Positions 44,770 to 57,007 of a stretch of DNA of 64,000 nt are shown one piece after another. The notes beneath the pieces are model-generated. The model was given only the letters and a program-made list of their open reading frames with translations. It did no database searches and had not been told where the DNA came from. The stretch's first letter is position 1. Every line of letters starts with the position of its first letter. Origin of the DNA: Austropuccinia psidii (lineage: Eukaryota; Basidiomycota; Pucciniomycetes; Pucciniales; Sphaerophragmiaceae); NCBI GenBank assembly GCA_023105745.1, contig JALGQZ010000001.1, forward strand, positions 48,979,662 through 49,043,661. Direction: 5' to 3'. The position numbers were made by a program, and so were the translations under genes.

Positions 44770-47700
44770 GTGGGGATCATCATGTGTTCAATGGCTCTCA
44801 CTTATTTCCTTCAAGAGCACAATTGTGCACTATGAATACTAGTGTCAAGAAATCTTTAAATTTTCTTATTTTTTCTTCTGTCTCTGATATTTTTGATAGT
44901 ATTTTCATTGTTTCTGGTGCTACAAACTCTTTTATTGCAAAGATTTTTGTTCTCAAGTATTCATTTACTATGTCAGAGCTCCCTGAAAAGATCCCTCTTT
45001 TCAATCTGGATTCTAATGAATCCCCTGCCTTGTTCATCACCCATTATATCAAGTGGGTAGTTGACTTGCCTTCCTTCCAAAGCCTTGAATGGTACCTTTT
45101 CATCATAGATGCACCCAAAGGAGAAGACCTGATATTGGGCTATGATTTCCTTTACAATTTCAATTCCATTATTGATTGGAAAAATGGATTGACACCTATG
45201 ATTCTAGTCATAGGGATTCTAGTGGTATTGTTCCTTCTTCTAGTAATGACTTTGCCACCACTGTCAACAGTGTTGCTCTGGTTGGTGAACTTAAGACACC
45301 TTCCCTTCCATCATTCCCTCTCAGTCATTACTTCCATTAGCAGATTAAGTCTTCAAAGAGATGAAAGATTTTGGAGAAGATATTTCTATATATTCACTTC
45401 ATCTCTTTTAAGGAGATATGGACCTTCCTCCTTTATCTTTTCATCCCTCCCTGGAGGAGCAGTGGGATGAGGAGGAAGATCCAGAAGAGATTGAAACTGT
45501 GTTGAAGGTATTCCCTCCTGCTTATCAAAAATATTTGGATGTATTCTTCAATGTGAAAGCAGAGAAACTTCCTCCACACCGCGCATGTGATCATCATATT
45601 GAATTCGAGGGTCTTCTACCTCCAATTGGTGTTATCTACTCATGATCAAACCAAGAGTCAGAAACACTGCGGCCCTACATTGCAGAGAATGTAGAGAAAG
45701 GTTTCATAAGACCTAGCTCCTCTTCAACAGGAGCACCTGTCCTTTTTGTCAAGAAAAAGGATGGAGGTCTTCGTTTGTGTGTTGACTACTGCAAACTCAA
45801 TGCTGTCACTAGGAAGAACAGGTTCCCTGTTTCTCCTATGAACAAGCTCCTTACTGTATTCAAAGGTTCCACTATCTTCTCCAAGATAGACCTGCGTGGT
45901 GCATATAGCCTTCTGACAATTAAAGAGGGGGATGGGCACTTAACTGCTTTAGAACCAAGTATGGTAGCTATGAGTATTTGGTCATGCCATTTGGTTTGAC
46001 CAATGCTCCAGCTTCTTTCCTGAATATAGTGAATGATATATTTGCAGATTTTTTGGATGTGTTTGTTGTGGTTTATCTAGATTATATTATGGTTCTCTCC
46101 AGTTCTGAGGAAGAACATGTCAAACATGTGACCACTGTCCTCCGAAGGCTGAGAGCAGAATTTGTTTTATAAAGCCTTCAAGTGTGTATTCCATGCTTCA
46201 AGTGTGGAATACTTGGGATATGTTGTTTCAAGTGAAGGCCTCAAGATGTATTGCTCAAAATTTCAGCAAATCCTCAATTTTCCTCATCCCAGAAACATCA
46301 ATGCGCTTCAATCCTTTCTTGGCTTTGCCAATTTTTATGGTTGTTTCATAAAAAATTACTCTAAAAACATCACTTCTCTCACTTCCCTCTTCAAAAGAGA
46401 CTCTCCCTTTATATTCAATGAGGAATCTCTTAGCCAGTTTCAAATACTTAAAGAAGCATTCACCACGGCGCCTATCCTTTCTCATTTCAATCCTTCTCTA
46501 CCAACTATAGTGGAGACTGATGTTTCTGATTATGCTTTGGGTGCTGTACTGAGTCAGGTGAATGACTCAGGAAAGCATCCCATTACATTTGATAGTCACA
46601 AGCTGCTTCCAGCTGAGCTCAACTATTGAATTCATTACAAGGAACTCCTTGGCATAGTTTGGGCTCTCAAGCGCTGGAGATCTTTCCTTCTTTCTCTTTC
46701 CAATCCTTTTGAGGTCTTGACAGACCACTCTTCCTTTCAGTATTTCATGTCTTGTCAAGTTCTTACTTGTTGTCAGGCCCGTTGGCCTGAATTTCTTTCT
46801 GAGTTTCATTTCACTATTACTTACCGCCCTGGCAGGCTGTCCACTTTACCAGATGCCTTTTCACATCGGGACAACATGTACCCAGAGAGGGGGGTGGACT
46901 TCATCAGCAAAAATCCTCAAAGGTTTCACCAAGTAATCAAGCAAGATGGAATTCAAGAGTCAAGATACTTCTCAATTGAAGTGGAAATATTCTCAGATTT
47001 AGTTGACAAGATTCAAAAAGGAGTATTGCAAGACAACGATTATAAAGAGATACTCAACCAACTAGCAAGAGGTGAATCAGTTCCAGATTATTCTCTTGAA
47101 CCTCAAGCAAAGTTATTATTATTCAAAGATAGAGTGGTAATCCCAAGCAATGAAGAAATCCAACTCAATATTCTTCAAAAGTGTCATGACCCAACATTGG
47201 CTGGCCATCCTGGCCAGGAGAAGACCCTCAAGCTCATCAAGAGGGATTTTTATTGGGCTGGAATGAATCAATTCATTAAGGAATATGTGTCCTCATGCCA
47301 GCAATGCTCAAGAAACAAGAACATTCATCATAAGAAGTCTGGATTACTCAAGCCTCTTTTCATTCCGTCTGGTCCTTGGAATTCATTATCAATGGACTTT
47401 ATCACTCAATTTCCACTGTAAACAACTTTGATTCAATTTTAGTAGTTGTGGACAGATTCTCAAAAATGGCAATCTTCATTCCATCTATGGAACAATCACT
47501 GCCCTGGACTTAGCTCAAATTTCTATTAGTCATGTATTTTCCAAATGTGGCCTTCCAGTCAGTATTGTTAGTGACAGAGGTTCTTTATTTGTTTCATCAT
47601 TCTGGACTCACTTATGTCAGTAGCTAAAGACATGAAGAGATCTTTAAACTTCATTTCATCCTGAAACAGAGGGACAGACAGAGAGGGTAAATCAGATTCT

Positions 47701-48457
47701 AGAACAGTATCTTTGGATATATGTTAGTAACCATCAAGATGACTGGCACAACTGGCTCCCTCTGGCTGAATTTGCCTATAATAATGCAGAACATTCATCA
47801 ACAAAGAAATCACCTTTTTTCAAAGTTTATGGAAGATATCCCAGCTTTGACTCAATCCATGTTTCCCAAGACTCACCTGCTGGAAAGTTATCAACAAAAC
47901 TGCAATCAGTACAGCAAGTTGTCAAAGAAGAATTAGAGTCAGCAATAAGGAGGTTCAAGAAGTATGCAGATATAAATAGAGAAATTCCACCTGATTTCCA
48001 ACCTGGGGATAAGGTATGGCTAGCTTTCAAGAACATAAAGACTAAAAGACCCACCAAGAAACTTTCAGAAAGATGGCTGGGACCATTTGAAGTCATTAAG
48101 AAGATTGAAAGTCATGCATACCACCTCAAGTTGCCTCAACCATGGAAATAAGTTCACCCTATATTCCATGTGTCCTTATTAGAACCAGTGAAGCAATCAG
48201 CTATCCCAAATCAACATTAAATGCCACCACCACCAGACTAAGTGGAGGAGCAAGAAGAAGGGGAAGTGGCTCATGTTCTGGACTCCAAACTCAAGAGAGG
48301 TAAATTATGGTATCTTGTAAAGTGGAAAGGATTCAGTGAAGACCCAGAAAGAACAAGTTGGGAAACATTTTCCAACCTTACCAACTTATCAGACCTTGTC
48401 AAGGATTTCCATTCATTGTATCCTGGTAAGCCTGGTCCAAATACCTCAAGATTTTGA
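44770..48457 (+). pseudogene. Element C pol (PR-RT-RNaseH-IN-chromodomain), decayed
   Basis: Protease relic IVSGATNSFI near 44915 lacks the catalytic Asp (Val instead); the downstream ILGYDFLYNF block is present. RT has [34 protein letters not shown] and VYLDYIMV near 46080 (YLDD changed to YLDY). RNase H ETDVSDYALGAVLSQ near 46515; tether block YRPGRLSTLPDAFSHR near 46830. Integrase HHCC at 47190-47310, MDF near 47398, SDRG near 47570, TERVNQ near 47680. GPFEV near 48080 and chromodomain WYLVKWKGFSEDPERTSWE near 48310-48365, ending TGA at 48456-48458. Stops and frame changes fall at about 45643, 45945, 46170, 46627, 47420 and 47620-47660. Confidence 0.88.
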
Positions 48458-48458
48458 T

Positions 48459-48890
48459 TTATGGTGCTTGGTGGGGAGAAGAAGTTATGAAAGTAAGTTG
48501 CTCTTCTGGAATGCACCTTTAAAGGGGTATTCTACCCATAGGTTTCTGTAAGCATCACCTTGGCCACTTTTTGAACACTTGTCAGCTTTTTGGACAGATT
48601 CAGGAAGCATAAAACATCAATACTCTCAGATTTGGACCTTATCAAGATATGGCCCAATCTCTCCTTCCTTTTTCCCTTTATTTTCTCTTTATCAATATTC
48701 CAATTTATGGCGATCATCATTACTCAAGACATTCATTACTTCAAGTCATTTATGGCAATTTGTTTCATTTTATGGTGCTTGGTGGGGAGTGGGAGTTATG
48801 AATGTAAGTTCCATCTCCAGCTAAGCATCCCTGAGGGCTATACTTCTTGTAAAACATGACCTTGGCCACTCTGTGAGCATCAAATGCTTG
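48459..48890 (+). repeat. Duplicated module downstream of element C pol
   Basis: Two segments start near 48459 and 48769 with TTATGGTGCTTGGTGGGGAG, then AGTTATGAA(A/T)GTAAGTT, a CATC or GCACC block, and C(A/C)TTGGCCACT(T/C)T about 100 bp in. The same paired arrangement follows element B pol (34219 and 34484). The AGTAAGT-type core resembles a splice donor. Confidence 0.65.
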
Positions 48891-49147
48891 GTTTTCATTT
48901 TAAGACATTCTTGGCCGAAATCAAGCAACTCACTAAAAGAAGGACAAACCATCAGGAATTTCTTCATTTCTTTTTCTCTTGATCTTTTTGATTTTTCATT
49001 ACTTGTATAATTTTTTTTCTTTCATATCTTAAAAGCAGCAGCATCCCCTCCCAAATCATGTATTGGGAGGTTCCATTTATTTTTTCATTTTATTAATTAT
49101 AAGAGTAGGGATAGAAGTTGAACCAGCCACAAACAAAGACAAGGAAA
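48891..49147. other. Spacer, no feature
   Basis: T-rich sequence between the duplicated modules and the antisense reading frame. Nothing was recognised. Confidence 0.4.
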
Positions 49148-50374
49148 CTAGTTATCTCTACCTAACTCATAAAAGGTTCTCTGAAAGTCATTTATCAACT
49201 CATCTTCATACCAGGAAAATTTTGCAGCCATCTCTTCTGAAGCAGTACCCAGAATAGTTCTATCATTTACATACATAATCACCTCCCTGCTATTTCTATC
49301 AACTCTCCTGAATAACCTGGCCACAGCTTATTGGTTTTTACTTTCCGTTTTTGGATCTTCTATGGTAACTTGGATAGGCCAACAATCTCTTCTTTGAAAT
49401 ACTTGAGCGGCACAAAATGGCAAAGGAGACAATCCATCTCTTCTTCTACTGAACTGGCCATAGGTTGGAGTTTTTGAGAGATGGTTATGGGTGAGATCCT
49501 GGGTTGCTGGATGGGTGATGGTCTTGCTGCTTGATTCAAGGAAGGCCTGGCATAAAAAGTAGCTGGTGAAGCAGAAGGAAGGGAAGTAGGAATGGAAGAA
49601 AGAACAGGTTGGAAAGTTCTGGGAGTACTGGGAATAACTTCACTTTGGAATCAATTGGCAAGAGGCTGAGAAGAGAAAGTGCTGTATTGGTGTTCAAGTG
49701 AATGAGGAACAACTAAAACTTCTTCACCATCCAACTCATCACTACCTTCAGAATCTGGATCAGCTGGGGAATCAGCAATCCTTCTTATGCTTTTCACTAC
49801 CCCTTCAGTATTGATCCTGGAGATTGGGACTTCTTAGCTGGAATATATTGGCCTACCACCAATAGGAATTTTCCCTCCAAAATTAGTCCACCTGGTCACA
49901 TCCCTCTGCCTAGAATCAGTCACTACATCAAGAATATCAGTACCAATTTTAATCAAGGTATTCAAGTTACTCACAATGGGAAGACCCTGAATTTCCATCA
50001 GGAGTAGGTGCATCAGGAACTGGGAACTCTTTCCCAAAAGGCCCATCTTTCCTACTCCATAAATACCTCCTGAAATCATAAGTTGGCACCCAGGTATGAG
50101 GACATGGCCTCTTTCCAATGAAAGAGTAATGGAACTTTGAAGATCGAGGATCTTAGTGTTGAAAACAATCCTTACCCCTGGCCAAACACTCAGTACAAGC
50201 AAGATCAAGAACCTCAACTGCCTTGTAACCATCTTATTTTTGGGGGGGATCAAAATGTCCAGAAGAAGCCATCAAGGGTGAAGAAAATTGACTGAAGATG
50301 CCAGAACCACCAAGGACAGATGGTGGTGGCGCAGAAGGAGAAGATTCAGTGAGTTCAGTCAGTTTGGAACTCAT
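49148..50374 (-). pseudogene. Antisense accessory ORF of element C, decayed
   Basis: Read on minus from ATG at 50374 (MSSKLTELTESSPSAPPP) to TAG at 49148-49150, about 1.2 kb or 400 codons. Near 50200 it has a Cys cluster of the form CX2CX6C (ACTECLARGKDC) with further partly lost Cys, then RYLWSRKDGPFGKEFPVPDAP, an RQRDVTRWTNFGGKIPIGGRPIYSS block near 49840-49900, a Ser/Pro-rich middle, and a C-terminal block with TASEEMAAKFSWYEDELI. In-frame TAA codons fall at 50234-50236, 50153-50155 and 49967-49969, with later frame changes. I recognise this protein as one that recurs in rust transposon annotation; its function is unknown. It lies antisense to pol, between pol and the 3' LTR. Confidence 0.7.
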
Positions 50375-51310
50375 AGCTGAAGAATATGAAAGCCAAAGAT
50401 TCAATATGTCAGAATCAGCCCACTCCAAGTCAAAGACAAATGACCTCAAGGAAATGGGGCTATAACTCAATTATGCCCCCCCTCAAATCCTCCAAGGTGA
50501 AGATTAAAGACTCCTTTGGGACTGAATTCATCACCCAGGACTTCCCCTGCAACTTTGGGGAGGCCAGGACATTGATGGTCCTGGATCCTCTCAATGGGTC
50601 CCTGGGCCAATTTATGGTCCCCTGGCATCCCTGGGTCTCCAGAAAAATTGGGCCCAGGGGGCCTGCAATAGCCCCCACGGACCAAGGTGTACGGCCCACG
50701 GACTGCAGACCATAGGACATCAAAAACAAAGAAAGGGCAAAAAAGGGCCATAGAAACAAGAACCACCCATTTTCACCCAAGACCCAAAAAAGGCCCAGAA
50801 GGCCATAAAATCAATAATCATCAAGAATTACCTTAGCAAGGGCCAAGGACCAAAAGACTATGGCAAGTCCAGGGGGAGTTATTTCCAAGGCAAATGGGGA
50901 CAAGACCCTTTGAAGACGTTTTTCAGGAGATTTTCAGTTGGGCAAGAAGGGTCCAACATCAGGTTGGCTCTTGACAATTGAGTATACCTTCATATACTCA
51001 TTTTGCATCATTTTTGAGCAGAAGGGCTTAGTGGAAATCATCTTGGGATACAACCCAAGGCCATGCCCCAAGAAGAAATACTCATTGCATCATAAGAAGA
51101 AAAAAGACATATTTCAAAGTGGAAGACTTACTCAAGTTATAAGAAAGGGGGAATCAAATTAATTTGGCAGGGAACAAATTGAAAGTGGATTTTCAGGATA
51201 ATGGCCAAGAGGGAATGAAAATTAAAAAAGAAATTTTTTTGACACAATGTGGGGATATTGCGATGCCACTCAACAGTGGCAGGGTATTATGGTGTTCAGG
51301 AGCCCACCAT
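50375..51310. other. Spacer upstream of the antisense ORF
   Basis: A GC-richer tract (50465-50780) with runs such as GGGCCCAGGGGGCC. Overlapping frames of about 100 codons occur on both strands without motifs. It would be the natural place for a promoter or leader of the antisense gene, but no TATA box was found. The remainder is AG-rich. Confidence 0.4.
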
Positions 51311-51327
51311 TTTCAAGAGGGGGATAC
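51311..51327 (+). other. Polypurine tract region of element C
   Basis: AAGAGGGGGATAC lies directly before TGTAACAACC of the 3' LTR, the expected place and composition for plus-strand priming. Confidence 0.65.
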
Positions 51328-52077
51328 TGTAACAACCACTCACCAGGGGTAAGGGTATTCATTAATACACCCACTCAAACACTTCAAATCAGCAGATCCA
51401 GTATTTGCATCAGCATTCAGTTTCAGAAATCTTCCGTTCTGAAACATGCAGACAGTCTGGTTCATCAATACAGCCTGTAAATACTTGTACAGGTTGGAAT
51501 TACCCAATACAGTTTGGATACACCATTTCAAAACTGTATGATCACTCAATACTACCACTCCTCTGGTACAGGCCCTGTACAGCTTTACAGTAACTGTATT
51601 GGCCAGACTCAATTCAATCATCCAATCCTCTCATGAAAATTCTCTCTCTGGATCAGGGCTGGTGATTCTCACATATACCAGCCCCTCTTTCTCCCTCCTG
51701 GTAATTTTTCCCCAGTTAATTAATTTGGTTTATTTATTATTTTATGCATCTTATTATCCTTATTTTGGGTATTCTATTTATTTAATATTAAGTTAGTGTT
51801 TGCATTTTTCTTTCTTTGCCTGTACAGTATGAGCTCGGTGGCCATATCCTCTTTAAGCCTTCTCGTTTCATCCTGACAGGTTGAAACAGTGGACTTGGAC
51901 TTGTTTGTGGCTGGCTCTTCTATTTCTTACTCTTATTCTTTTGTTGCTTATTTTCTTTTATTTCTTCTATTAGTAATTCATCTCTTAAAGCTCTTAAGTG
52001 TATTCCTCTTTATCATATCCTTGAGTCCCCGTTTACTGACTGCCAGGCCCTCTTCACTTAGAAGAGCTCCTGTGACA
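51328..52077 (+). repeat. 3' LTR of element C
   Basis: 750 bp, starts TGTAACAACCACTC, ends CTGTGACA. The TACAG/CTGTA cluster of the 5' LTR is kept (51440-51600 and near 51820). Confidence 0.9.
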
Positions 52078-54142
52078 GAGCAAAGGTTCTGAAAAAGCTC
52101 AATATATATCTGGAAAATATCATTTTGTGCATTTAAAATCAATCCTGGGAGCCCTAAATCTATCTTCCATTTACCCACCTGTGCCTAGATATCTTTTCTG
52201 AAAGTATTTCTATTTTTCTCCAATAGATTGGTTTTTAGAAACATATACAACTATCAATAGTCAATATCAAGAAGGTTCACCAGGGCAATTTTCATGTGAC
52301 TGGTCGGCCAGTAATTTAATGTGTCCTGTCTGTGACTTGAAAATATCTCTTAATGTGAAATTAATATAACCAAGATATAATTATACAATGACCTAAGAAA
52401 AGCCCAAATATTACCTGCATGAACTTCAGTATTAGGATTTTCTTTCACAGCTGGATTAACTCAATATATGATTAAAAGAACCTTTCATAATTTAACAATA
52501 ATATTTGCAAAGAAAATTACATGGAGCAGAAGTGGGTTATTTCAGTATTTTGAGCAGCATCCCTTTCTCCCCAAGCACCTATTATTCAGAATTTACCCCC
52601 CTTTAAAATGTTTGAGATATCAATAAATATTTTATAATTTGTGTTTATAGAGTCAAAAAGAAAGAAATTTTCACCTTCCCTTTGAATATTCATATTCATT
52701 TTAATGAGCTATTTTATCACTTAATGGTATTCCAAATTAGGCTATGAATTACTCGGCAATTCTCTGTGAGCTATGTGATATGGGAAGAATATCTTTCAAT
52801 TAAGGGAGGAAAAAAATGGGAATTTGATCAATTAACAATTAATATCTATTGTTTAAGAGCACAATTTATTGCAGAAAAAAAGGTCATCATGTCTTGATAT
52901 GAGCCCTAAATGTTCCATTGAGATCACAGAATAAAAATTAATAAATATCCAAATAACAGAAATTATGAAATGATTTTGGGAACTAATATGAAGAAGGCTC
53001 AGCAATACCCATATAGTCCAAATTAAAACATTTTCATCATTTTATCTTGTTATACACTTCCCTCTGAAACAGAACACACCACCAACAATTTCTGAAAGAA
53101 GCTCTGTGGACAAGAATTAATAGTTTTCTGAAAGATAAGCAATCAAAATCCTTGAAGGTTTTAAAGAGTATTTGATAATATACACCTTTCTCATGCATAA
53201 ATCATCATAATTATAAGAAATATGCGTAAATTTCATCTTTCAGGTGAAGAAAAGCTTCTTCATTGTATTGAAAGTTCCGAAAATTCAGAACATATCTTTG
53301 GTAAAAGCATTTTTTTCTACATTAGTATTTTCAATATACAAACACTTGTGTCCGCAGTAATATGTTTTGGTGGCTTTTGTTTTTATGAAACTGTTTTTGG
53401 TTTTTGGTTCAAATTTTACATAATCTACCTCAAAATTCAATTATTTTTGAATAATATCAGAAATTTAGTAGTAATCCAAAGATGTTCAACCAAAAAATGT
53501 AAATTTAAGCTTAAAGATGAGAAATTTGGGAATTATTTTTTATTAGAAATTAATCTTCACAGGTATTTTGGCTACTCCATAATTATAACATTACTTTAAT
53601 TCTTTGTCAAACTTTATATTATATATGAAGTATGCCACTAGAACTTAAAGTTTTGCATTCTAATTACTGGGAAAAAATGAAATCATTAAGTTTATTCCCT
53701 CCTATAAGGTTTATATTGAACCCCACTTTTTTCAAAAGGAATATGTGAGCTACGAGTTTTCTTTAGGCAGTAAAAATTGACAGGTTACTCAGATGCTATA
53801 GAGTGGTGTGCACATGAATTATATTCTCTGCTTGAAAGTACATCTTTAACTATAATTTCTGTTGCCCCACTCACTAAACACTACTACTAATGATAAATTT
53901 CAGACCATTAACCATTACAAAATTGGAAAATGTGAGTGTTCTTGCATAGTTAATATTCCAAAAAAATATCAAATGACAGCTGAGGTTCTCCATCAGTTTT
54001 TTTCTTTTCCTCTAATGATGAACCTCCCTCCAAAGATGATTAAAATTATTTCACAATTATGCTCAAATACATGGAATCACTCAGCTTGTTTCCATTGGCT
54101 TGCAGGGATAGAAAATCAAAATAATATCTTCCTATACTAAAA
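52078..54142. other. AT-rich interval without supported features
   Basis: The longest frame (53222-53599, 125 codons) is rich in Phe, Ile and Lys and has no motif, as expected of AT-rich non-coding DNA. No LTR ends or RNA signals were seen. Confidence 0.5.
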
Positions 54143-54852
54143 GGGTTGGGGGTTGCTTTATATCACCTGGTGCAGACAGGCCCCACAAGGTAGCTCTAAA
54201 ATCCAGAGGTAATTCATATATGGTATTGTAAACAACCCCCCACAACCAGCTTCAAATGGCTGGGGGTGGTTTGATCCCACTAGTGTAAAAGGCCTTATGA
54301 CACCATCTCCAAGACTGTGGATTTGGTTACAAAAAGGTTGTGTGAAAAAAACCCTAAAACCAAATAGAAATTGGAGGGGTGCTGTTTCCAACAACCCCCC
54401 AAAGCCAGATGTAAAAGGCCATGAGGTTGTTTGCATCAGCTAGCTGAAACAGCCCCCTCAAAACAGTGGCAAACGTATGGGGTTGCTTGCATTAGCTAGT
54501 GAAAACAACCTCCCAAAACTGGCTGCAAAAAGGTGGGGGATTGTTTGCATCAGCTTCTGCAAACAACCCCCCAAAACAAGCAGTAAAAGGCAGGGGGGTT
54601 GTTCACATCAGCTAGCGCGAACAATCCCCCAAAAAAAGCAGTAAAATGCCGGGGGGTTGTTTGCATCAGCTAGCGCGAGCAACCCCCCGAAACAAGCAGT
54701 AAAAGGCCGGGGGGTTGTTCGCATAAGCTAGTGCAAAAAACCCCCCTAAACAAGCAGGAAAAGGCGGGGGGGTTGTTCGCATCAGCTAGCGCAAACAACC
54801 CCCCAAAACTGGCTGTAAAACACCAGGGGGTTGTGAACACCAGCCTCTGCAG
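54143..54852. repeat. 58-bp minisatellite, each unit a near-perfect hairpin
   Basis: About a dozen units, decayed on the left and well conserved from about 54540. Starts near 54594, 54651, 54709 and 54767 give a 57-58 bp period. Each unit has GGGGGGTTGTTYGC, a loop ATCAGCTA, then GCGCRARCAACCCCCC, so 14-bp arms face each other, followed by an AAAACAAGCAGTAAAAGGC spacer. One strand carries a G6 run per unit and the other a C6 run. It is unlike the surrounding AT-rich DNA. Confidence 0.85.
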
Positions 54853-54969
54853 TGTTAGGATATTGCAGGTGGGCCCTGGCGGCACCAGTCAAGCAAAACA
54901 CTGAGGCATAATGGGTGGTTTCTCTCTACAATAGAAGAACCCCCCATGGATCTTAGCAAGGAGTGCCTC

Positions 54970-55053
54970 ATTGCCTGCCACATGGGTGATTTGAACCCGT
55001 GGAAAAGTGAGAAAGTAGTGCAGATGCAAGGCTTACCAGCTAAGAGAGGAACA
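54970..55053 (-). ncRNA. tRNA-like sequence (A and B boxes), possible SINE head
   Basis: On minus, TTAGCTGGTAAGCC resembles a pol III A-box and GGGTTCAAATC a B-box, about 45 nt apart. Acceptor arms do not pair and the anticodon arm is unclear, so this is not a working tRNA. It lies at the right end of the minisatellite. Confidence 0.3.
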
Positions 55054-55079
55054 ATTGGATGTTGCATGTTCATCCACAA

Positions 55080-56110
55080 TTTTGTATTAGTTTTTTCAAA
55101 TAAACTATTTTTGTACTAGTTTTTTTTGGAAAAAACTATTGTTGTAGTAGTTTTTTTCAAATAAACTATTTTTGTACTAGTTTTTTTGAAATAAACTATT
55201 TTTGTACTAGTTTTTTTTCAAAAAACTATTTTTGCACCAGTTTTTCTTCAAAAAAATATTTCTGTACTAGTTTTTAGCAAAAAATCTTTTTTGCACTTGC
55301 TTTCTTGAAAAAACCAGTGTATTATTTTTTTAGAAACACTGCTTTTTTGATTAGTTTTTTCCAATTGATTGTTTGCTTACTAGTATTTTCAAAAAAGTGT
55401 TTTTTTACTACCTTATACTTTTCTTCCAAGGGTCTTTTAAAAAACTATTTTCAAATAGTTTTGCAAAAACAAAGTTTAACTAATTTTTTTATAAATGACT
55501 TTTTTGAAAGAAGGTAGTTTTGTGGAAAAAGAACAATTTTTTTCAATGTTACCCTTTTCTTTGTCAAAGAAACCAGCTAAATTTCCAACATAAAAACACT
55601 TTTGTGTAATTTTAGAAGCAAAACTGATTTTTCTGGGAAAGCTTTCCCAAGTAACTTGTTATTTTGAAAATACTGTTTTTTCCTCAAAAATCTAGATTTC
55701 TTTCAAAAGAAACTTTTTTCAAAAAGCAAAGAATTCCAAAAGAACTATTTTTTCAACAAGAAAATATCTTTCTGTTAAAAGTTGTTATTTCTTTTTGAAT
55801 AGAACTACATTTTTCGGAAAATCTATTCTTTTTTTCAAAAAAAACTGTGACCTCGCAAAAGACTTTTTCAAAGAGTATTTTTTTGCAAAAGACCTACTTT
55901 CTCTCAAAACCTGTAATTTTATTCAAACTGAATCATTTGATTTAAAACTCCAACTTGGAAACAAGAAAGCTTTTTTTGAAAAAAACCCCATGGAATTCAA
56001 CTTAAGAAAACAAGATTTTTCTACTAAGTAAAGTGTTTTTTCAGAAAACTCTGATTTTTGTAGAAAAGAAAAAATATTTTTTTTATCAAAAATACTTTTG
56101 AAAAATGATT
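55080..56110. repeat. A/T tandem array of about 30-bp units, decaying rightwards
   Basis: GTACTAG-like words occur at about 55084, 55113, 55144, 55175, 55204, 55234 and 55264, each followed by a T-run and AAATAAACTAT. The remainder to about 56110 is an irregular alternation of A-runs and T-runs (TTTTTTCAAAAA) that looks like the same repeat in decay. Frames in it are not credible. Confidence 0.65.
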
Positions 56111-57007
56111 CTCATAATTACCCAAAGTAAAAGACCTTTCTTATCCAAAAATTAACTTCAGAAACCAAAATCTGAAAATTATGAAGGGATTATTAAACAA
56201 TAAGATTTGTTGTTCTCATAGAAAAACTAACTTTTAATTTCTTTGGATCACACTTAAATGAAAAATACTATTTATCAATCTTTAATAAAGAAATTAATTC
56301 ATATTCATGAAGAACATTATATTTTGGATCGGAAAATTCCTAATTTGTAACTTCTTTTATTTATACAATTCACCGAAAATCAGAAGAGTATTAAGTTTAT
56401 ACCATCTATTTAATTATTTCTTGCTTCAAGCTATTTGTGACATTCAAAATTATGTTATTCTCCTCCATTCCTTGCGCATATCACTTAATTCACTTTCAGT
56501 GATCTTAATAAGTACTCTTCTATTCTATAGATTCAATTTGGTTCTCTTAAGAGGTTGGGAATTTCTTTTTTTTCAGTTTCCTGGAAAAAATATAAATACT
56601 AAATTCAGTATATTTTAAGAACACAAATGGGATTAAAATTTATTATCTAATGAATAATTTCTTCATTTATGTCAGATACTCTTGTAAATTATTCTCATTG
56701 AAAATCCCTGAGCATTCTGTAAATTAAATGAAGTGAAAGCCTACTTGTGGGAAGTCTAAAGCTCTAGAATAAAGGTGAGTAAAATTTGGATTTTTGGAAA
56801 TGTTTAATGTTGGATTATTTTATTATTATAATCAAGTCCTTCTCTTGAGAGAAATTAAAACACTTTATTTTCACCTAATAAGACCAAAAAAAGGAATACT
56901 CAAGTGATATAAGGGTAAAAATAAAGTCACATATTAAGAACAAACAAAGTATGCTAAAGCTCTCTACTGGTAATAATGTGTGACTGGCCAGCAGGTTACA
57001 CCAAAAA
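56111..57007. other. AT-rich interval before A3
   Basis: No supported feature. A 103-codon frame at 56307 lacks any motif. The last 5 bp before A3 are AAAAA; the matching right flank is outside the window. Confidence 0.45.

Larger units (their letters stand above)
41967..52077 (+). mobile_element. Ty3/Gypsy chromovirus element C, decayed, LTR-bounded
   Basis: About 10.1 kb bounded by related LTRs (765 and 750 bp) that start TGTAACAACCACTCACCAGGGG and end GTGACA. The order is 5' LTR, leader, gag, pol with chromodomain, duplicated 3' modules, antisense ORF relic, purine tract and 3' LTR. Flanking 5-mers are GACAA and GAGCA, so no perfect target duplication remains. All coding parts carry lesions. 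Confidence 0.9.

Noticed and set aside
50386..50780. Overlapping frames of about 100 codons on both strands
   Set aside because: They mirror each other in a GC-richer tract and lack motifs; more likely leader of the antisense ORF or 3' untranslated sequence.
53222..53599. 125-codon frame as a small membrane protein
   Set aside because: Phe/Ile/Lys composition is what AT-rich non-coding DNA yields; no homologous motif, no promoter or intron evidence.
54143..54852. CRISPR-like array
   Set aside because: Units are contiguous tandem copies without unique spacers, and the genome is eukaryotic.
54158..54885. Minus frames across the 58-bp array
   Set aside because: They translate the repeat and are not a supported protein.
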